A stretch of 64,000 nucleotides of DNA, taken from Teratosphaeria epicoccoides. Its lineage: Eukaryota; Ascomycota; Dothideomycetes; Mycosphaerellales; Teratosphaeriaceae. Both the position numbers and the translations under genes were made by a program. Numbering within the stretch: position 1 is the first letter of the stretch; every line of letters starts with the position of its first letter. The DNA lies in the NCBI GenBank assembly GCA_021401465.1, contig JADDMT010000073.1, forward strand, positions 92,387 to 156,386, read 5' to 3'. Shown here piece after piece: positions 33,758 to 44,607 of this stretch. The notes below the pieces were generated by a model. It had not been told where the DNA came from. It saw only the letters and a list, made by a program, of their open reading frames with translations, and did no database searches.

Positions 33758-36700
33758 GTTCTGCTTCCTCTCCCCTGCTTTGTAGTCTAGCAGAGAATAC
33801 TACGATATGTCTAGAGTACTACGTACTCGCAACTAACGCGTAGCGAGCGCTATCCTAAGCGCCCGCGATAGCGAAGCTAGCCTAAGTGACTAGCCTGCAG
33901 AAGTACCTACTACAAGCGACACTGCATTAAGCGACGGTTCTACTAGAGGCTAATTACGTAGCAGACAAGGTAATAGGCCCCCCGCATAGGGACCGTAGCT
34001 AACCCTAGCTATTAACCTTGCCCTTGTAGCCATGATTGTCGATTAGGTCGCGAACTGCCTTGCAAACTAGAGCTAGAGCCGTACCGCTTCTAGTAGCGAC
34101 AACGGCGAGGATGACGAAGACGTCGCTATAAGCGGTACTAATAAACTAGCAGACAAAGAAATCTAGCAAGATTTCACGCTAGGGACCCGCGAAGATAACT
34201 TACTAGCAGGCGCAGACTCTCCGCGTATGCCTGCAAGCCTAGTGCCTAAATTCGGGGCCATAGTAGGCTAACTAGGAGGCAGTCGTAACGCACGTAACCT
34301 GAAGCTATTTAAGGGAGACACCTTGAAGGAGGCTCGAACTTTCTTGCAGGCATGTAAGGCAGTTTTCGTGCTTAACCTACGTGGATATTCTACAGAGGGC
34401 AAATAAGTCGCCTTTAGTGTAATGTAGCTCGAAGAGGATAAAGAACCTCGTAATAATTAGCATGAGCGGTATAACCTTATGCGGGTCTATGACAGAACGT
34501 ATACATAGGTAGACTTTCGCTAGTTCTATGTCGACTAGGTCGAGGATCTAGAGAACTGCGCCCTTACTATGTCTGTTAAGTATAAGAAGGCTAAGTAGGG
34601 GAAGGGACAAACTACCTCTAGCTTCGCTACCTACCTTGCTACACTCGAAGGATAGATGCTACCCTATACTAAGACGTAACGTATGTAGTACCTACTTGTT
34701 AAACTTGATGACAATCTTTAGAACATAATCATGACTTTTCATGAACTTCTAAAAACTCGGCAAGACCTTGTGTTCCTTACGACATGTATAGAGATCACCT
34801 TAAAGCGAAATAGAAAATCAGGCAGCAAGGATAAGAAGCGTCTAAGCCCTAAGGACCTACCGAAGGGCCGTTATTACAAGCGCCCTAAGGGTTACGTCTA
34901 ACGCGGTAGCTCATTCTAGAGGAGCAAGCCCTCCGAGCCTAAAGACAGTAGTAAGAAGCCTCTAAGTAGCTGCTACATCTGTAGAGCGAGGGACTACTAG
35001 GCACCTTACTATCCTAAACGAAGTAATAGGAAAAAGGTAAGCAAGGTGTCTGAAACCTCCCTAGAGGAGAGGTAAAAGAAGGACAAGCCTAAGACAACCG
35101 AAAAGCTACTACGGGTATCTAAGTTGTCTGTTACTAATAGTATAGACTCGTGGCCTGCCTGGCGCCTATCTAGTACGGTCCGAGTTAATGGCTCGCTTAA
35201 GCTAGTAGACTATATGTTAGACAACCTTGCGGAGGTTAACATGATACCCTAGCGGGTAATCGTACGGCTTAGTTTAAAGCTGATCCTAGGAGCCCTGCTG
35301 CCTACTATGAAGTCCTTTTAGGGCGAAGGCGTAGCGGCTTAAGGCGCATATAACGTGCGCCTCTAACTCGCGGACTCCTTAGGAGAAGTACGCGAGACTA
35401 ACGAAGTCTTCTACACTAAAGACGTTCCTAATAAGGAGCTCCTACTCGGCCGCCCTTAGCGCTACAAGTAGGGAGTCGTTGTTAATAGAGCTACTAACAA
35501 CTAGTTCTATAGCTCTATAGGCAAAGTTCCTATAGTAAGGATACGTGACGTACATGGCTTCTATAAGGACATGAAGAAGGTCTAATGTATGTATGTAGTC
35601 TACATACAGAACGTTAAGGAAGATGTTACCCTTCTGCCTAAGTTAGAGGAATACGCCGATATTTTCGACGTAGAGGCTACGGCCTATGCCTAGGCCCTAG
35701 ACGCGGAACATGCGATTAACCTTAAGGAGGGTTACAATCCTCTGTATTAACCTCTATACCCTATGTCAGAATTATAGCTCGAAACACTTCGAGACTATCT
35801 CTACGAGGCGCAAAGAAACGCGTGGATCCAACGAAGCGACAGCGAGGCTAGAGTACTAGTTATGTTCGTCCCGAAGAAGGATAACACGCTCTACCTATAC
35901 GTTAACTATAGGGGCCTTAACGTAGTAACTTAGAAGAACCGCTACCCCCTACTACTTATTAGCGAGACGCTTGACCGCCTTAGTCGCGCTGCTATCTTCT
36001 TGTCTATCGACTTGAAGGACGCCTACTACTAGATACTAATCCGAAAGGGTAACGAGTAGAAGACTACGTTCTAAATATAGTACAGACACTTCGAGTATAT
36101 AGTGATGCTATTTAGCTTAACTAACGTACTAGCGACATTCTAAGCGTATATTAACTAGGCCCTAGCTAGCCTTGTTAACACCTACTACGTAGTATATTAA
36201 GACAATATACTAGTCTACTCTAACTTAAAGGAAGAGCATATTCGGCATCTAAGGATAGTACTTAAACAGCTCCGCAAGTTCACTCTATATGCGAACCTAA
36301 AGAAATGCTCATTCCTAACAGATAGGATTAAGTTTCTTGGATACATCGTCTCTACGGAAGGAGTCATCATAGATAACTAAAGGGTGTCCGTAATCACAGA
36401 GTAGCTATAGCTAACTACTCTCTAAGAAGTATAGGTGTTCCTAGGATTTACTAACTTCTATCGTAGATTCATACAATCCTACTCGAAGATCGTGGCTCCC
36501 CTCACGGCCCTCGCAAAGGGCGTAATTCGAGGAAAAAAGCTAGGGATAGTGCCTTAGGAGGAGGCTTAGAGTAAAGCTTTCTCTAAACTTAAAGTAGCTT
36601 TTTAAACTACGCCTATACTTCGGCACTTTGACCCTACTACGAAGATCCGAATAGAGACTAATACTTTAAAATTCGTAATAGCCGCAATTATATCGTAGCC

Positions 36701-37753
36701 CTAGTCGCATGAAGGTAGTACGCAATAGTACCTAATTACCTTCTAGTCGCGGAAGATGCAAGGCGCTAAACTTAACTACGAGACTTACGACTAAGAGCTT
36801 TTAGCTATTATTAACAGCTTCAAGGAGTACTGATACTACCTCGAAGGCGTAGCGTACCCTATTAAGGTACTTACTAACTATAACAACCTTCGCGGCTTCA
36901 TGGGCGTAAAGTAGCTAAGTAGTTAGCAAGCAAGGTAGGCGACTTTCCTCGCTAGCTTTAACTTCGTTATCTAGCATCGTTCTAGAAAGACAAACCTAGC
37001 CGATAGTCCTTCGTGACGACTAGACTATAACACTAGGGAGTAGGGTAACTAATAGCTTCTCCTTACGCTACAAACAAAGCTTGTAGTTTAGGGTAGCGAC
37101 CTGTCGTTAGCTCCTCTTGTAGGTCGACTGCAGGTCTATTAGGGCCTCACGGCCTCTGCTAGCGACGAACCCTCCTACCTAGTAGTTATAGCGACCGTGT
37201 CTAGCTCGATCTATGCGGTAGTTAACTAGCTTACATTTAGTAAGTATGCGATGTCTAAAGAACCCTTTAAAGAAGTCTCGAGACTTATTTAGCGGTTACA
37301 AGAGCGAGAACTAGAGTTAATTAGTAAGGGTGTAGCCCTCTAGGACACTATAGGCAGTCCGAAGTACTAGACTAAGTTAGGTGACTTGTAGTACTTTAAC
37401 AATAGGCTCTATGTACCTACTAACTATATACTCTGTTTGCAGCTCCTCTGTATTCATTATGACAATAAACTTGCAGGCCATTTTGGCGCAGAGAAGACAA
37501 AAGCGCTTCTCGGACGTAAATACTAGTAGCTGACGCTAGAACAGGATGTCTCTAACTATGTCAAATCCTGCTAGACATGCTAGATTAGCAAATCTCGGCG
37601 CTATTGCCCCTATAGCGATACTTAGGCACTCCTACTACTAGAGAGACTATAGTAAGACTTAACTATGGATTTTATCACGAATTTGCTACTAGTAAGGTAG
37701 AGAGGCGATGTAGTTAATACTGTCCTTGTAGTAGTCGACTAATACTCGAAGAT

Positions 37754-38229
37754 TGTCATAAGGGTAGGTGCCGATAGCAGGAAGGTGACTAGGTGTTAGA
37801 CTCGCAGAGCTATGAAGAATATCGACAATAGTAGTTAACCTTGTAACTAACTCTCCTCTAAGCAAGAAAGGATTAAATTAAGATTAAGCACGAAGCTCCT
37901 AACTGCCTGTCCTGAAGCTATCCTATATACTCGAGAGACAGAGTAGTTCTGTTAGATCTGTTAATAGACCTAACAGATCTATGTCTGTAGATCTGTAGAC
38001 TAACCCTACAGATCCGAGGGTCTGTTATCCCATGATAGATCCCTTCTCCCCTATAGGCCTGTAGATCTATAGACTAACCCTATAGATCCGGGGATCTGTC
38101 CTTACGTGACAGATCCTTTCTCCTATAACTATGCTTATAACTTAAAGTACTCCTATGACTATACTATGACTTATAGCACTTAGGGCCCTCATGATCCTAT
38201 GACTCATAGTACTCCTAACACTTATGACA
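37754..38229 (-). repeat. 3' LTR of element N (476 bp)
   Basis: Left-hand LTR. It differs from the right-hand copy almost only by transitions and contains an internal duplicated motif with CTGTAGATCTGTAGACTAACCC. Preceded by AAGAT. Confidence 0.9.
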
Positions 38230-38504
38230 CTATCCCCCTCTTAGCCTAGCTCGTCCCTAAGCTACCTTATTAGTACGGGGTTTCTCTTGTCATTTCCTTT
38301 TATGCCATGATGTCTTCTCTTTCTACATTACTGCCTTGTGTCATCCTAGACACTAATACCCCTTTAACGTAGAAACGTAAATGCCGCGCGAATCGAATCT
38401 ATCGTTAGGGCTAGGATAGCATAAAGTCCTGTACTTAGTGTCAAGAGTTAAAGCTCTTTTGTTAGGTACATATTTCCTTAGGGAAATGTTCGTAATGTTA
38501 CTTT

Positions 38505-38945
38505 AGTAACTGTTAGAGTTACGACGCGAAGGTAACAGAGGTCAAATAGAAGAAGTTAGGCAATTAGCAGAAAAGACTAATTGCTAATCTCGATCGTGTA
38601 AAGGCGGTCCTAGCTAAGGCTTTGCAGAAGATAATAGAGGCGCATGCAAAGGAGATACGTCTTCGAAAATAGTTAGACGTAGTCGACTAGGAGGTCGAGG
38701 ATAGTCGCGCTCTCGAGGAGCGTGAGATCAGGGAGGATGAGGCGGAGGAACAGGCTCTCTCGCAGGCTAGGTTTCTTCTTGACCTAGATCCTTCGGCAGG
38801 TCTCGCTCTTAGTCCTATGACATAGAGCGTAATAGAGGGTTTCGCTAACACCTCGTATTAGGGTTTCCTGGATAGCGTGATAAGCGAGCCGGTCGACAGC
38901 GTCCTGCAGGAGTCTAGTCGTAGCTTAGGATCTTCTTCCTAGGTT
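38505..38945 (+). pseudogene. Antisense ORF of element N
   Basis: Opposite to the element's sense strand, between chromodomain and 3' LTR, a plus frame reads about 145 codons of charged helical protein (VKAVLAKALQKIIEAHAKEI, then an EEREIREDEAEEQ-type acidic stretch, then a Ser/Asp-rich tail). Stops are TAG only. It looks like a coiled coil. Its right end approaches the chromodomain frame tail to tail. The position is the same as that of the antisense ORF in element A/B, but no sequence similarity was seen. Confidence 0.5.
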
Positions 38946-39560
38946 CGTTCCTTTCTCGAAACTTCGTATCTTTTGCTAACAGTTTCGCAGATGTTCTAGG
39001 GGTTCCTAGGTATTCTCGGTACTCCTATATCCTTCCCATTTTACTAAGTACTCTTGCTATCTATCCTGCTAGCAAGTGTCGATAATCTTCTTAACAGTGT
39101 ACTCTAGTTCTTCTACTTTAGGGTCGAGTAGTAAGGGTTCCGTTTACAGTGTAGCGTCGAGCGCTAAAGGTATCGATCTTAAGAGTTCCGGGAACTAGAT
39201 CCTCTCATTCTTCTAGTCGATATAGGGGTTAGCGTTTCTTAGCTATAGTAACCCTAGTACTACATCCGAGCCTAGTGACTCCATAATGTCAAACTAGAGC
39301 ATCTCTTAGTAGCGTCCTATCCGTAGAGGCATCATCTTAGTCTCTTCGTCAACTACTCCTTAGTTGTACATGACCGGCTTTCTATTAATCGCTTATAGCG
39401 AGAAAACATTTGTCTTCGCCTGTAGCTTTATCCTAGCTATCCTGGCGAACTTAGGCGTCATGAAGATTCTAGTACATCCTGAATCTAATAAGGCCCTAGC
39501 TAGCATCTCGTTAATGTGTACCTATACTCTAAGGTTGTTCGCGTATCTAGCGCTAATCGC
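38940..39560 (-). pseudogene. Protease-chromodomain frame of element N, lacking RT/RH/IN
   Basis: In a different register from gag, a minus frame contains a retropepsin core: ALLDSGCTRIF, with DSG at about 39477-39485, and the later VVLGLPQL segment near 39250. In the same frame, without any polymerase in between, it continues into a chromodomain (YTVKKIID at about 39100, YLVKWEGY at about 39035, EPLEHL at about 39000). The aromatic/Trp positions of the chromodomain are present. The gap between protease and chromodomain is only about 50 codons, where an autonomous relative would have roughly 1000. Either a large internal deletion fused the two, or this is an inherited reduced design. Confidence 0.75.
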
Positions 39561-39599
39561 GGCACATCGTTGCAGCCCTGTCTAGTCTGTCTGTAGGTC

Positions 39600-41386
39600 T
39601 AATTCTAGCAGACCTTGTCGTTTCCCGAATAACTGTCTTCACAGACTAGTTTAGGGATTATGCGGTCTTAGCTTCTTCTCTAAGCGTTACTGTTTTCTGG
39701 CCTAAGAGGTCGTTCTCGCTCTTGGCCTTGCTGTTCCTACGCGTTTCTTGCGTACTCTATCTTTAAGTGATAGACTCGGAGTCGTAGCGCTCGTGGAATC
39801 TAAATACCTTTGTAGGTTAGGTAGCCTCCCTAGGGCGTAAACTCTACCCTAAACAGTATAATTTCTTGGACAACTTTCTGATGCGCGTGAGGTTAAGCTA
39901 CGACTAGTAGTCTCCTTAGGTGTCGTCGCATACAGTCGGCTAGTTCGTTATACTAAAGCTAGTCGACATGTTGTACTCTATTAATCCATGGGTAAGCCTA
40001 AGCCTACTAGTTCTGTATGATTCGGATAATATCAAGTCTGATGTCATGCGGCGGCATAGCCTATCGCTCTATGCTCTCGTCTTCCTCGGAATCAGGAATG
40101 ACGGCTTTGACAAGCTCGTAGTTGTCGTCTAAACCTTCTTCTTCTTCTTCTAGCTCCTGTTGCCTTAGGACTGTCGTACTAGAAGGTATACCCCTTAGCG
40201 CACAGATCGACTATGCCTTGTTTCGGCTAGGGTACTATCTAGAACCATCTTTATTACTTATGTGAATTCGACAATTGTCGTTATAGCACGTAGTCTAAGT
40301 AAGTGCGGCATAGTCTAGTTCTCGAGTAGTAGCGGCCTTTTGCTTAGGCGCTGTTATTGTCGCGCAAGCCTGCTCTATCCTAGGCAGTTCCTGTCGTTAC
40401 TTCTTCGCAAAACATTCGCGGGCAAAGTGTCCTTTCTTTCCATAGTTGTAGCACTCGAGATTACTCTTGTCGAATGGCTTCTTCAGACCATTCTAGGGAG
40501 GAGAGCCCTTCCGCGGCTTTCCTTAGGGTCTATTCCTTAGACGCCCCTTAGTTGCATCTAACTCTATAGGTTAGAGACCGTAGTAATCGCTTCGCCATTT
40601 TAGTGCTAATCGTTAGACCTTATGGTTAGCCTGTACTAGCTTGCGATTTACATGTTGTCGTTCTTGCTGTCGTTCCTAGACGTAATTATCGATTCTAATC
40701 GCGAGATCGCTTATTTCCTTGAATGTCGTTAGCCGATCTCCTCAGGCAATTTCGTCTTTAACTGTCTCCTTTAGTCCCTAGTAGAACTAAGCGGCTAAAG
40801 CATTATCATTCTAGTCGACTTAAGCAGAGAGGGTCTAAAAGTCCGCGGGGTACTTAATAGCAGAACCCTTCTACTAGATTCCTAGGAGAGCTCTCTCGGC
40901 CTCTTGTTACTTATTACTAAGCCTAAAAGCTTCGCGTAATGCCTTAAACAAAGACTTGTCTAAGTTGAGAATCTCCCTAGTTGTCGTCTTCCTAGCTTCG
41001 ACGTTGCTAACGTGATCTAGATAATCTGTTAGATGAGGCTAGATAAACTCGAACGCTAGTCCCTTCAGGTAAGAGACAATGTACATCATTCGCTTATAAT
41101 GTGTCGTAAACCGTTCTATATCTATGTTAAATGCTAACTAGCATTATAGGATAAACATCTCGACTTAAGATCGTTATCCTATGAACTCTGTAGGGCTTCC
41201 TATCTTGAAGCTATTATTACCGTGTCTATTCCTAGTAGTTGAACCTGCGACAGATGCTAGAGCCATCTCGCTAAGGTAAATGGATTTGAGCTACTACGTA
41301 ACTTGAGGTATAGCGGCAACTTGTTCTCGTAGTGTTAGTTAACTGTAGCTAGAAGTTAAACTGACAGTTAAAGAACTACTTAACAT
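39600..41386 (-). pseudogene. gag of element N
   Basis: The minus-strand frame from ATG at 41386 (MLSSSLTVS...) can be read through TAG/TAA stops for about 590 codons. A Ty3/gypsy gag body is recognisable (MMYIVSYLKGLAFEFI; ALAAQFYQGLKETVKDEI with a stop at the Q; AIRIDN). A complete CCHC zinc knuckle follows, CYNYGKKGHFAREC (codons ending at 40453), and downstream a second conserved segment CYNDNCRIHISNKDGS, seen in fungal gypsy gag proteins. An acidic linker and a Gln-rich tail follow before the protease begins in another frame. Gag packages the element RNA. The knuckle residues are intact despite the surrounding decay. Confidence 0.8.
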
Positions 41387-41445
41387 AGGCGTATGTTAAG
41401 CGCTCGACGAGTCCCCTGATGCTTCCTTAGAAGTAGTGCTGAAAA

Positions 41446-41921
41446 TGTTATAAGGGTAGGTGCTAATAGCAGGAAGGTGACTAGATGTTAGACTCGTAGA
41501 GCTATGAAGAATATCGACAATAGTAGTTAACCTTGTAACTAACTCTCCTCTAAGCAAGAGAGGATTAAATTAAGATTAAGCACAAAGCTCCTAACTACCT
41601 GTCCTGAAGCTATCCTATATACTCGAGAGACAGAGTAGTTCTGTTAGATCTGTTAATAGACCTAACAGATCCGTGTCTGTAGATCTGTAGACTAACCCTA
41701 TAGATCCGAAGGTCTATTATCCTGTAACAGATCCCTTCTCCCCTATAGGCCTGTAGATCTGTAGACTAACCCTACAGATCCGGGGATCTATCCTTAAGTG
41801 ACAGATCCTTTCTCCTATGACTATGCTTATAACTCATAGTACTCCTATAACTATACTATGACTTATAGCACTTAGGGCCCTCATGATCCTATGACTTATA
41901 GTACTCCTGACACTTATGACA
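41446..41921 (-). repeat. 5' LTR of element N (476 bp)
   Basis: Right-hand LTR, equal in length to the left one, followed by the second AAGAT. Its first bases (plus reading) are TGTTATAAG, a C-to-T change from TGTCATAAG. Confidence 0.9.
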
Positions 41922-43019
41922 AAGATAAATGTCTTTATCCTATGTACGAAAAAGTGCACAAGTAGCAAGCTTACGCGACTACTTCATGACGAAGTTATAT
42001 AGCGCTTTAGTGTCCCCTAAAGTATCCTATTAGATTAAGGTTCTGTCTTTACTAGTAAATACTAGCAAGAATTTGTGTTTAAGGCGCGTGTTAAGTACTA
42101 CCTAAGTATAGCATTCTATCTACAGACTAATAGTTAGACTAAACGTATAAACTAGACTCTTAAGTAGTACCTTTAGTACTACTACGCTAAGAACTAGGAT
42201 GCCTAGGCTAACGTAATTCCTATAGCAGAATTTGCAGTTAATAATAGCGTGTATACTACTATGCGCATGTCGCCATTTTAGATTCTTTATAGCTTTAATC
42301 TAGAAATACACCTAGAACCGCCTTAGGACAAGTCTTCTAAGGAGAGGGTGCTAGCTGCCGCAGAATTAGCGTAGCGTATACGCGAGGTATATTTGGTGCT
42401 AATAGAACACTAGAAAAAGGCCTTAGAATCCTAGATTAAACATAATAACGCCTGTGCTAAACCTATGTAGTACGCGGTTAGTACAAAGGTATTACTATTA
42501 ACGAAGAATCTTAAGCTAAAACTTCTAAGTAAGAAGATGACGCTAAGGTTTGTTAGACCCTTCTAGATATGTAACGTAATAGGCTTGTAGGCGTACTAGC
42601 TATTGTTACTATCGTCGTATTATGTACACGATATCTTCCACGTATCTCTACTTGAACTATAGGTATAGCGCGAGGGCAAAGAGCCTGCGGACCTAATGCT
42701 AGTAGCAGAAGAGAATAAAGAGTAGGAAGTCGAGAGTATTAAGGATAGTATATAGCGTAAAGGTGTAACGTACTATCTAGTAAAGTAGAAAGGATACCTA
42801 CCTAAGTACACATAATAGGTTCCGGCTAAGGACTACAAGAACGCTCTAGAAGCTATTCGTGAATTCGAAGAGCGGAGGAGGTATAAGCAGGGCTTAAGAA
42901 GGTTAATTCGTAGGAAGATAAGAGTTTCGAAGCAGAATTCTTACTACATGTATGTAGCGTATAACGCGCGAAGTAATAACAAGAAGCAAACGCCCTACTT
43001 ATATATCATTAATGCCTAA

Positions 43020-43705
43020 AGGCATACCTAGAAAAAAACCTAAGGAGAACAAGAGACATGCTCGGATTAGCTTCGTAGCTAATGCTTAGCGACTACTAGT
43101 TAAGGGCTTCCTGACTAAACCTAAAGCAGAAGAGTCTTTCTTGTTATAGTCTACTAGGGACTACCTACCTACATAGGGTCTACTAAATACCCTGAAGCGA
43201 CTATAAGTAACAGGAGTAGTAACGCCATAAAGAGAGGCTAGTATCTTCTTCTTTAGTAGGTTGCAAGGGAGCTCGTCTTTAGAGCCTATAGTAGCTAGAG
43301 AGCTAGCGACATCCTCACCGCGCCTAGTCGTAACAACTACCTCATCCTTAGCATTAGAAGGCGAAGAGACTTAGGCGCGCTTGCGGCTGTCGCGCTCGGC
43401 CCTCAAGATTATCTTGCGCTTCTTAACACAAGTGTCGACTACATTATTAGACTTAGTGTCTCCCTTAGGCGTAACTAGTATGGCAACACTATAGCGCGAA
43501 GGGATCACGTTAGGACCGAAGGTATCCTAGATGTCGTCATCCTCCTTATCCTTAAAGATCTAGCCTAGAGGCTTATACCTTAGCGTCTTAGCGGACGTAG
43601 TATAAATTACAAGCAGGGAAGGTTTGGCTTCCTTGTCGCTAACCTTAATTTTGGCCCTAGCCTTCTTCTTCTTATTAGACAGTAGCGTCGAGGCGGCATA
43701 GGCAG
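43020..43705 (-). pseudogene. C-terminal part of the element A antisense ORF
   Basis: On the minus strand, from 43705 down to a stop at 43086-43088, the frame matches the C-terminal half of the ORF at 58805-60301 in the sister copy. The shared Lys-rich KKKKARAKIKVSDKEA-type segment is within 43560-43700. Homology ends at 43705, and the frame continues upstream into unrelated sequence without a stop of its own. The sister version is GC-richer and has fewer stops. Confidence 0.7.
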
Positions 43706-44415
43706 GCTTAGTTGCAGATAGATCGTCAGGATCCTTATGATGCATCTTCTAGCACTATATACTAGTATAGAAAGATACCTCTAAATCGTCGACCTAATCT
43801 AGTCTTCCCTTAATCCTGTTAGAATTAAGACGCATTGTATTTGACGTCAATGTTATATTAGACGACGCCTAGTACTCTCTAACAAACACTGTAGTAGCAT
43901 GACAGAAGTAAGGCCCTACCTCTAGCCCTATGTGTGCTACTACATTGCTAACTGTCCTCTATATGTCTCTACCTAGTAACGATTAGCTAGATCTTAGCCT
44001 TCGCTAGCTAAGGAAGGCTTCGACATCCTTCTACTCTGTCGGCTAAGGTACTTTGCGCTCCTAAGCCTCTTGACGTCTAGCCTTAGTCTGCTACTAGAAC
44101 GTTAGGCTAGTATTAAAGAATGTAAGCATAGTAATCTTTTGCTAGAAGTGCTCCATAATTTAGTCCTCCTATCCGTTCTTCTTGTTAGTTAATTTGAATA
44201 GCTTCTTTACATATTTAACATGCTTGTGTTCGAAGTAGCTAGTGTCAAGGTCTAGCGCGTTGCCGAAGAGCCGTATCATGTCTACGTAGTATGTAAGGGC
44301 ATAAAACTTAGGAAACTAAAGTGCCCTTATAGTTTACATACATTGTCTACTATCTTAGGCTCCTCTACTTGCTCTGTCTGCGCTTTGTTCTTTCTTAGCT
44401 CTCCTTTGCTTATGT
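43706..44415 (-). pseudogene. Plavaka-like transposase C-terminal region (tentative)
   Basis: A minus frame with TAG stops contains FPKFYALTYYVDMIRLFG near 44310, then a T/E..H..K pattern (DTSYFEHKHVKYVKK) and LTNKKNGQEDQIMEH (about 44190). This run is close to the conserved FPKFH..LHY..MI..FG / E..HK / TNK block that I associate with fungal Plavaka (CACTA/KDZ-related) transposases. About 130 further codons follow to 43706, where it runs in frame into the antisense ORF of element A. Upstream it is cut at 44415 by chromovirus M and continues at 51195. The assignment rests on one motif block recalled from knowledge. Confidence 0.45.
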
Positions 44416-44420
44416 AGTAC

Positions 44421-44587
44421 TATTACAGGTAAACGACATATACATAGGGGTTCATGTAGTATTCAACAAGTACGATAGAGAGAGAGGGACTATCTGCTAG
44501 CTGTCTAGTCTTTTATAGCTAGCCTCGTCAGAGGTCGCGTCGCATAGGCCCTAGCCTATGCCAAGACTTAGGGCCTCGCCCTTTACA
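44421..44587 (-). repeat. 3' LTR of chromovirus M (167 bp)
   Basis: Plus reading TATTACAGGTAAACGAC...GCCCTTTACA. The first TG has become TA compared with the right copy (TGTCATAGGTAAACGAC). Preceded by AGTAC. Confidence 0.88.
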
Positions 44588-44607
44588 TTACCCCCCTCCC
44601 CCCCTTC
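44588..44607 (-). other. Polypurine tract of chromovirus M
   Basis: The minus strand reads as a purine run of G and A directly before the 3' LTR, where plus-strand DNA synthesis of LTR retrotransposons is primed. Confidence 0.7.

Larger units (their letters stand above)
37754..41921 (-). mobile_element. Non-autonomous LTR element N nested in element A
   Basis: Two 476-bp LTRs (37754-38229 and 41446-41921) bound 3216 bp of internal DNA. The LTR termini form the inverted pair TGTCATAAG/CTTATGACA. The element is flanked by a perfect 5-bp duplication, AAGAT (37749-37753 and 41922-41926). Removing the element and one AAGAT restores the integrase reading frame of element A, which proves the insertion. 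Inside, on the minus strand, are gag, protease and chromodomain but no RT, RNase H or integrase, so it must have moved using enzymes supplied by a relative. A plus-strand ORF lies opposite its 3' end. Confidence 0.92.
33807..43019 (+). pseudogene. gag-pol of element A, one frame, split by an insertion
   Basis: From ATG at 33807 gag and pol share one frame up to 37753. It resumes at 41922 in the same frame after the nested element and its target duplication are removed, ending near 43017. The gag part ends with a zinc-knuckle remnant CYICRARDY (about 34972) whose His and last Cys positions are now Tyr. The protease region is near 35220. RT (35800-36200) has VPKKDN and LSIDLKDAYY, and its active site reads Y.DN where the sister copy has YLDD. 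RNase H (about 36640-36900), an integrase HHCC-type zinc region (37450-37600, with HFGAEKT and CQTCQISK) and a core (from 37660) follow. A chromodomain with YLVKQKGYLPKYTQ lies near 42790. Premature stops are overwhelmingly TAG/TAA at Gln positions. Confidence 0.85.
33398..43705 (+). mobile_element. Ty3/gypsy chromovirus-like element A, 3'-truncated
   Basis: Order on the plus strand: 360-bp 5' LTR, gag with a zinc knuckle remnant, protease, reverse transcriptase, RNase H, integrase, chromodomain, then part of an antisense ORF. It is the same family as the minus-strand copy at 57647-64000. Its integrase is split by element N (37754-41921). Homology to the sister copy stops sharply at 43705, before the rest of the antisense ORF and the 3' LTR, so the 3' end is missing. 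Such elements copy themselves through RNA, and the chromodomain tail is thought to guide integration to heterochromatin. This copy is dead: dozens of stops and a mutated RT active site. Confidence 0.85.

Noticed and set aside
39364..39585. Plus-strand hydrophobic ORF
   Set aside because: It is the complementary shadow of the retropepsin frame of element N on the minus strand.
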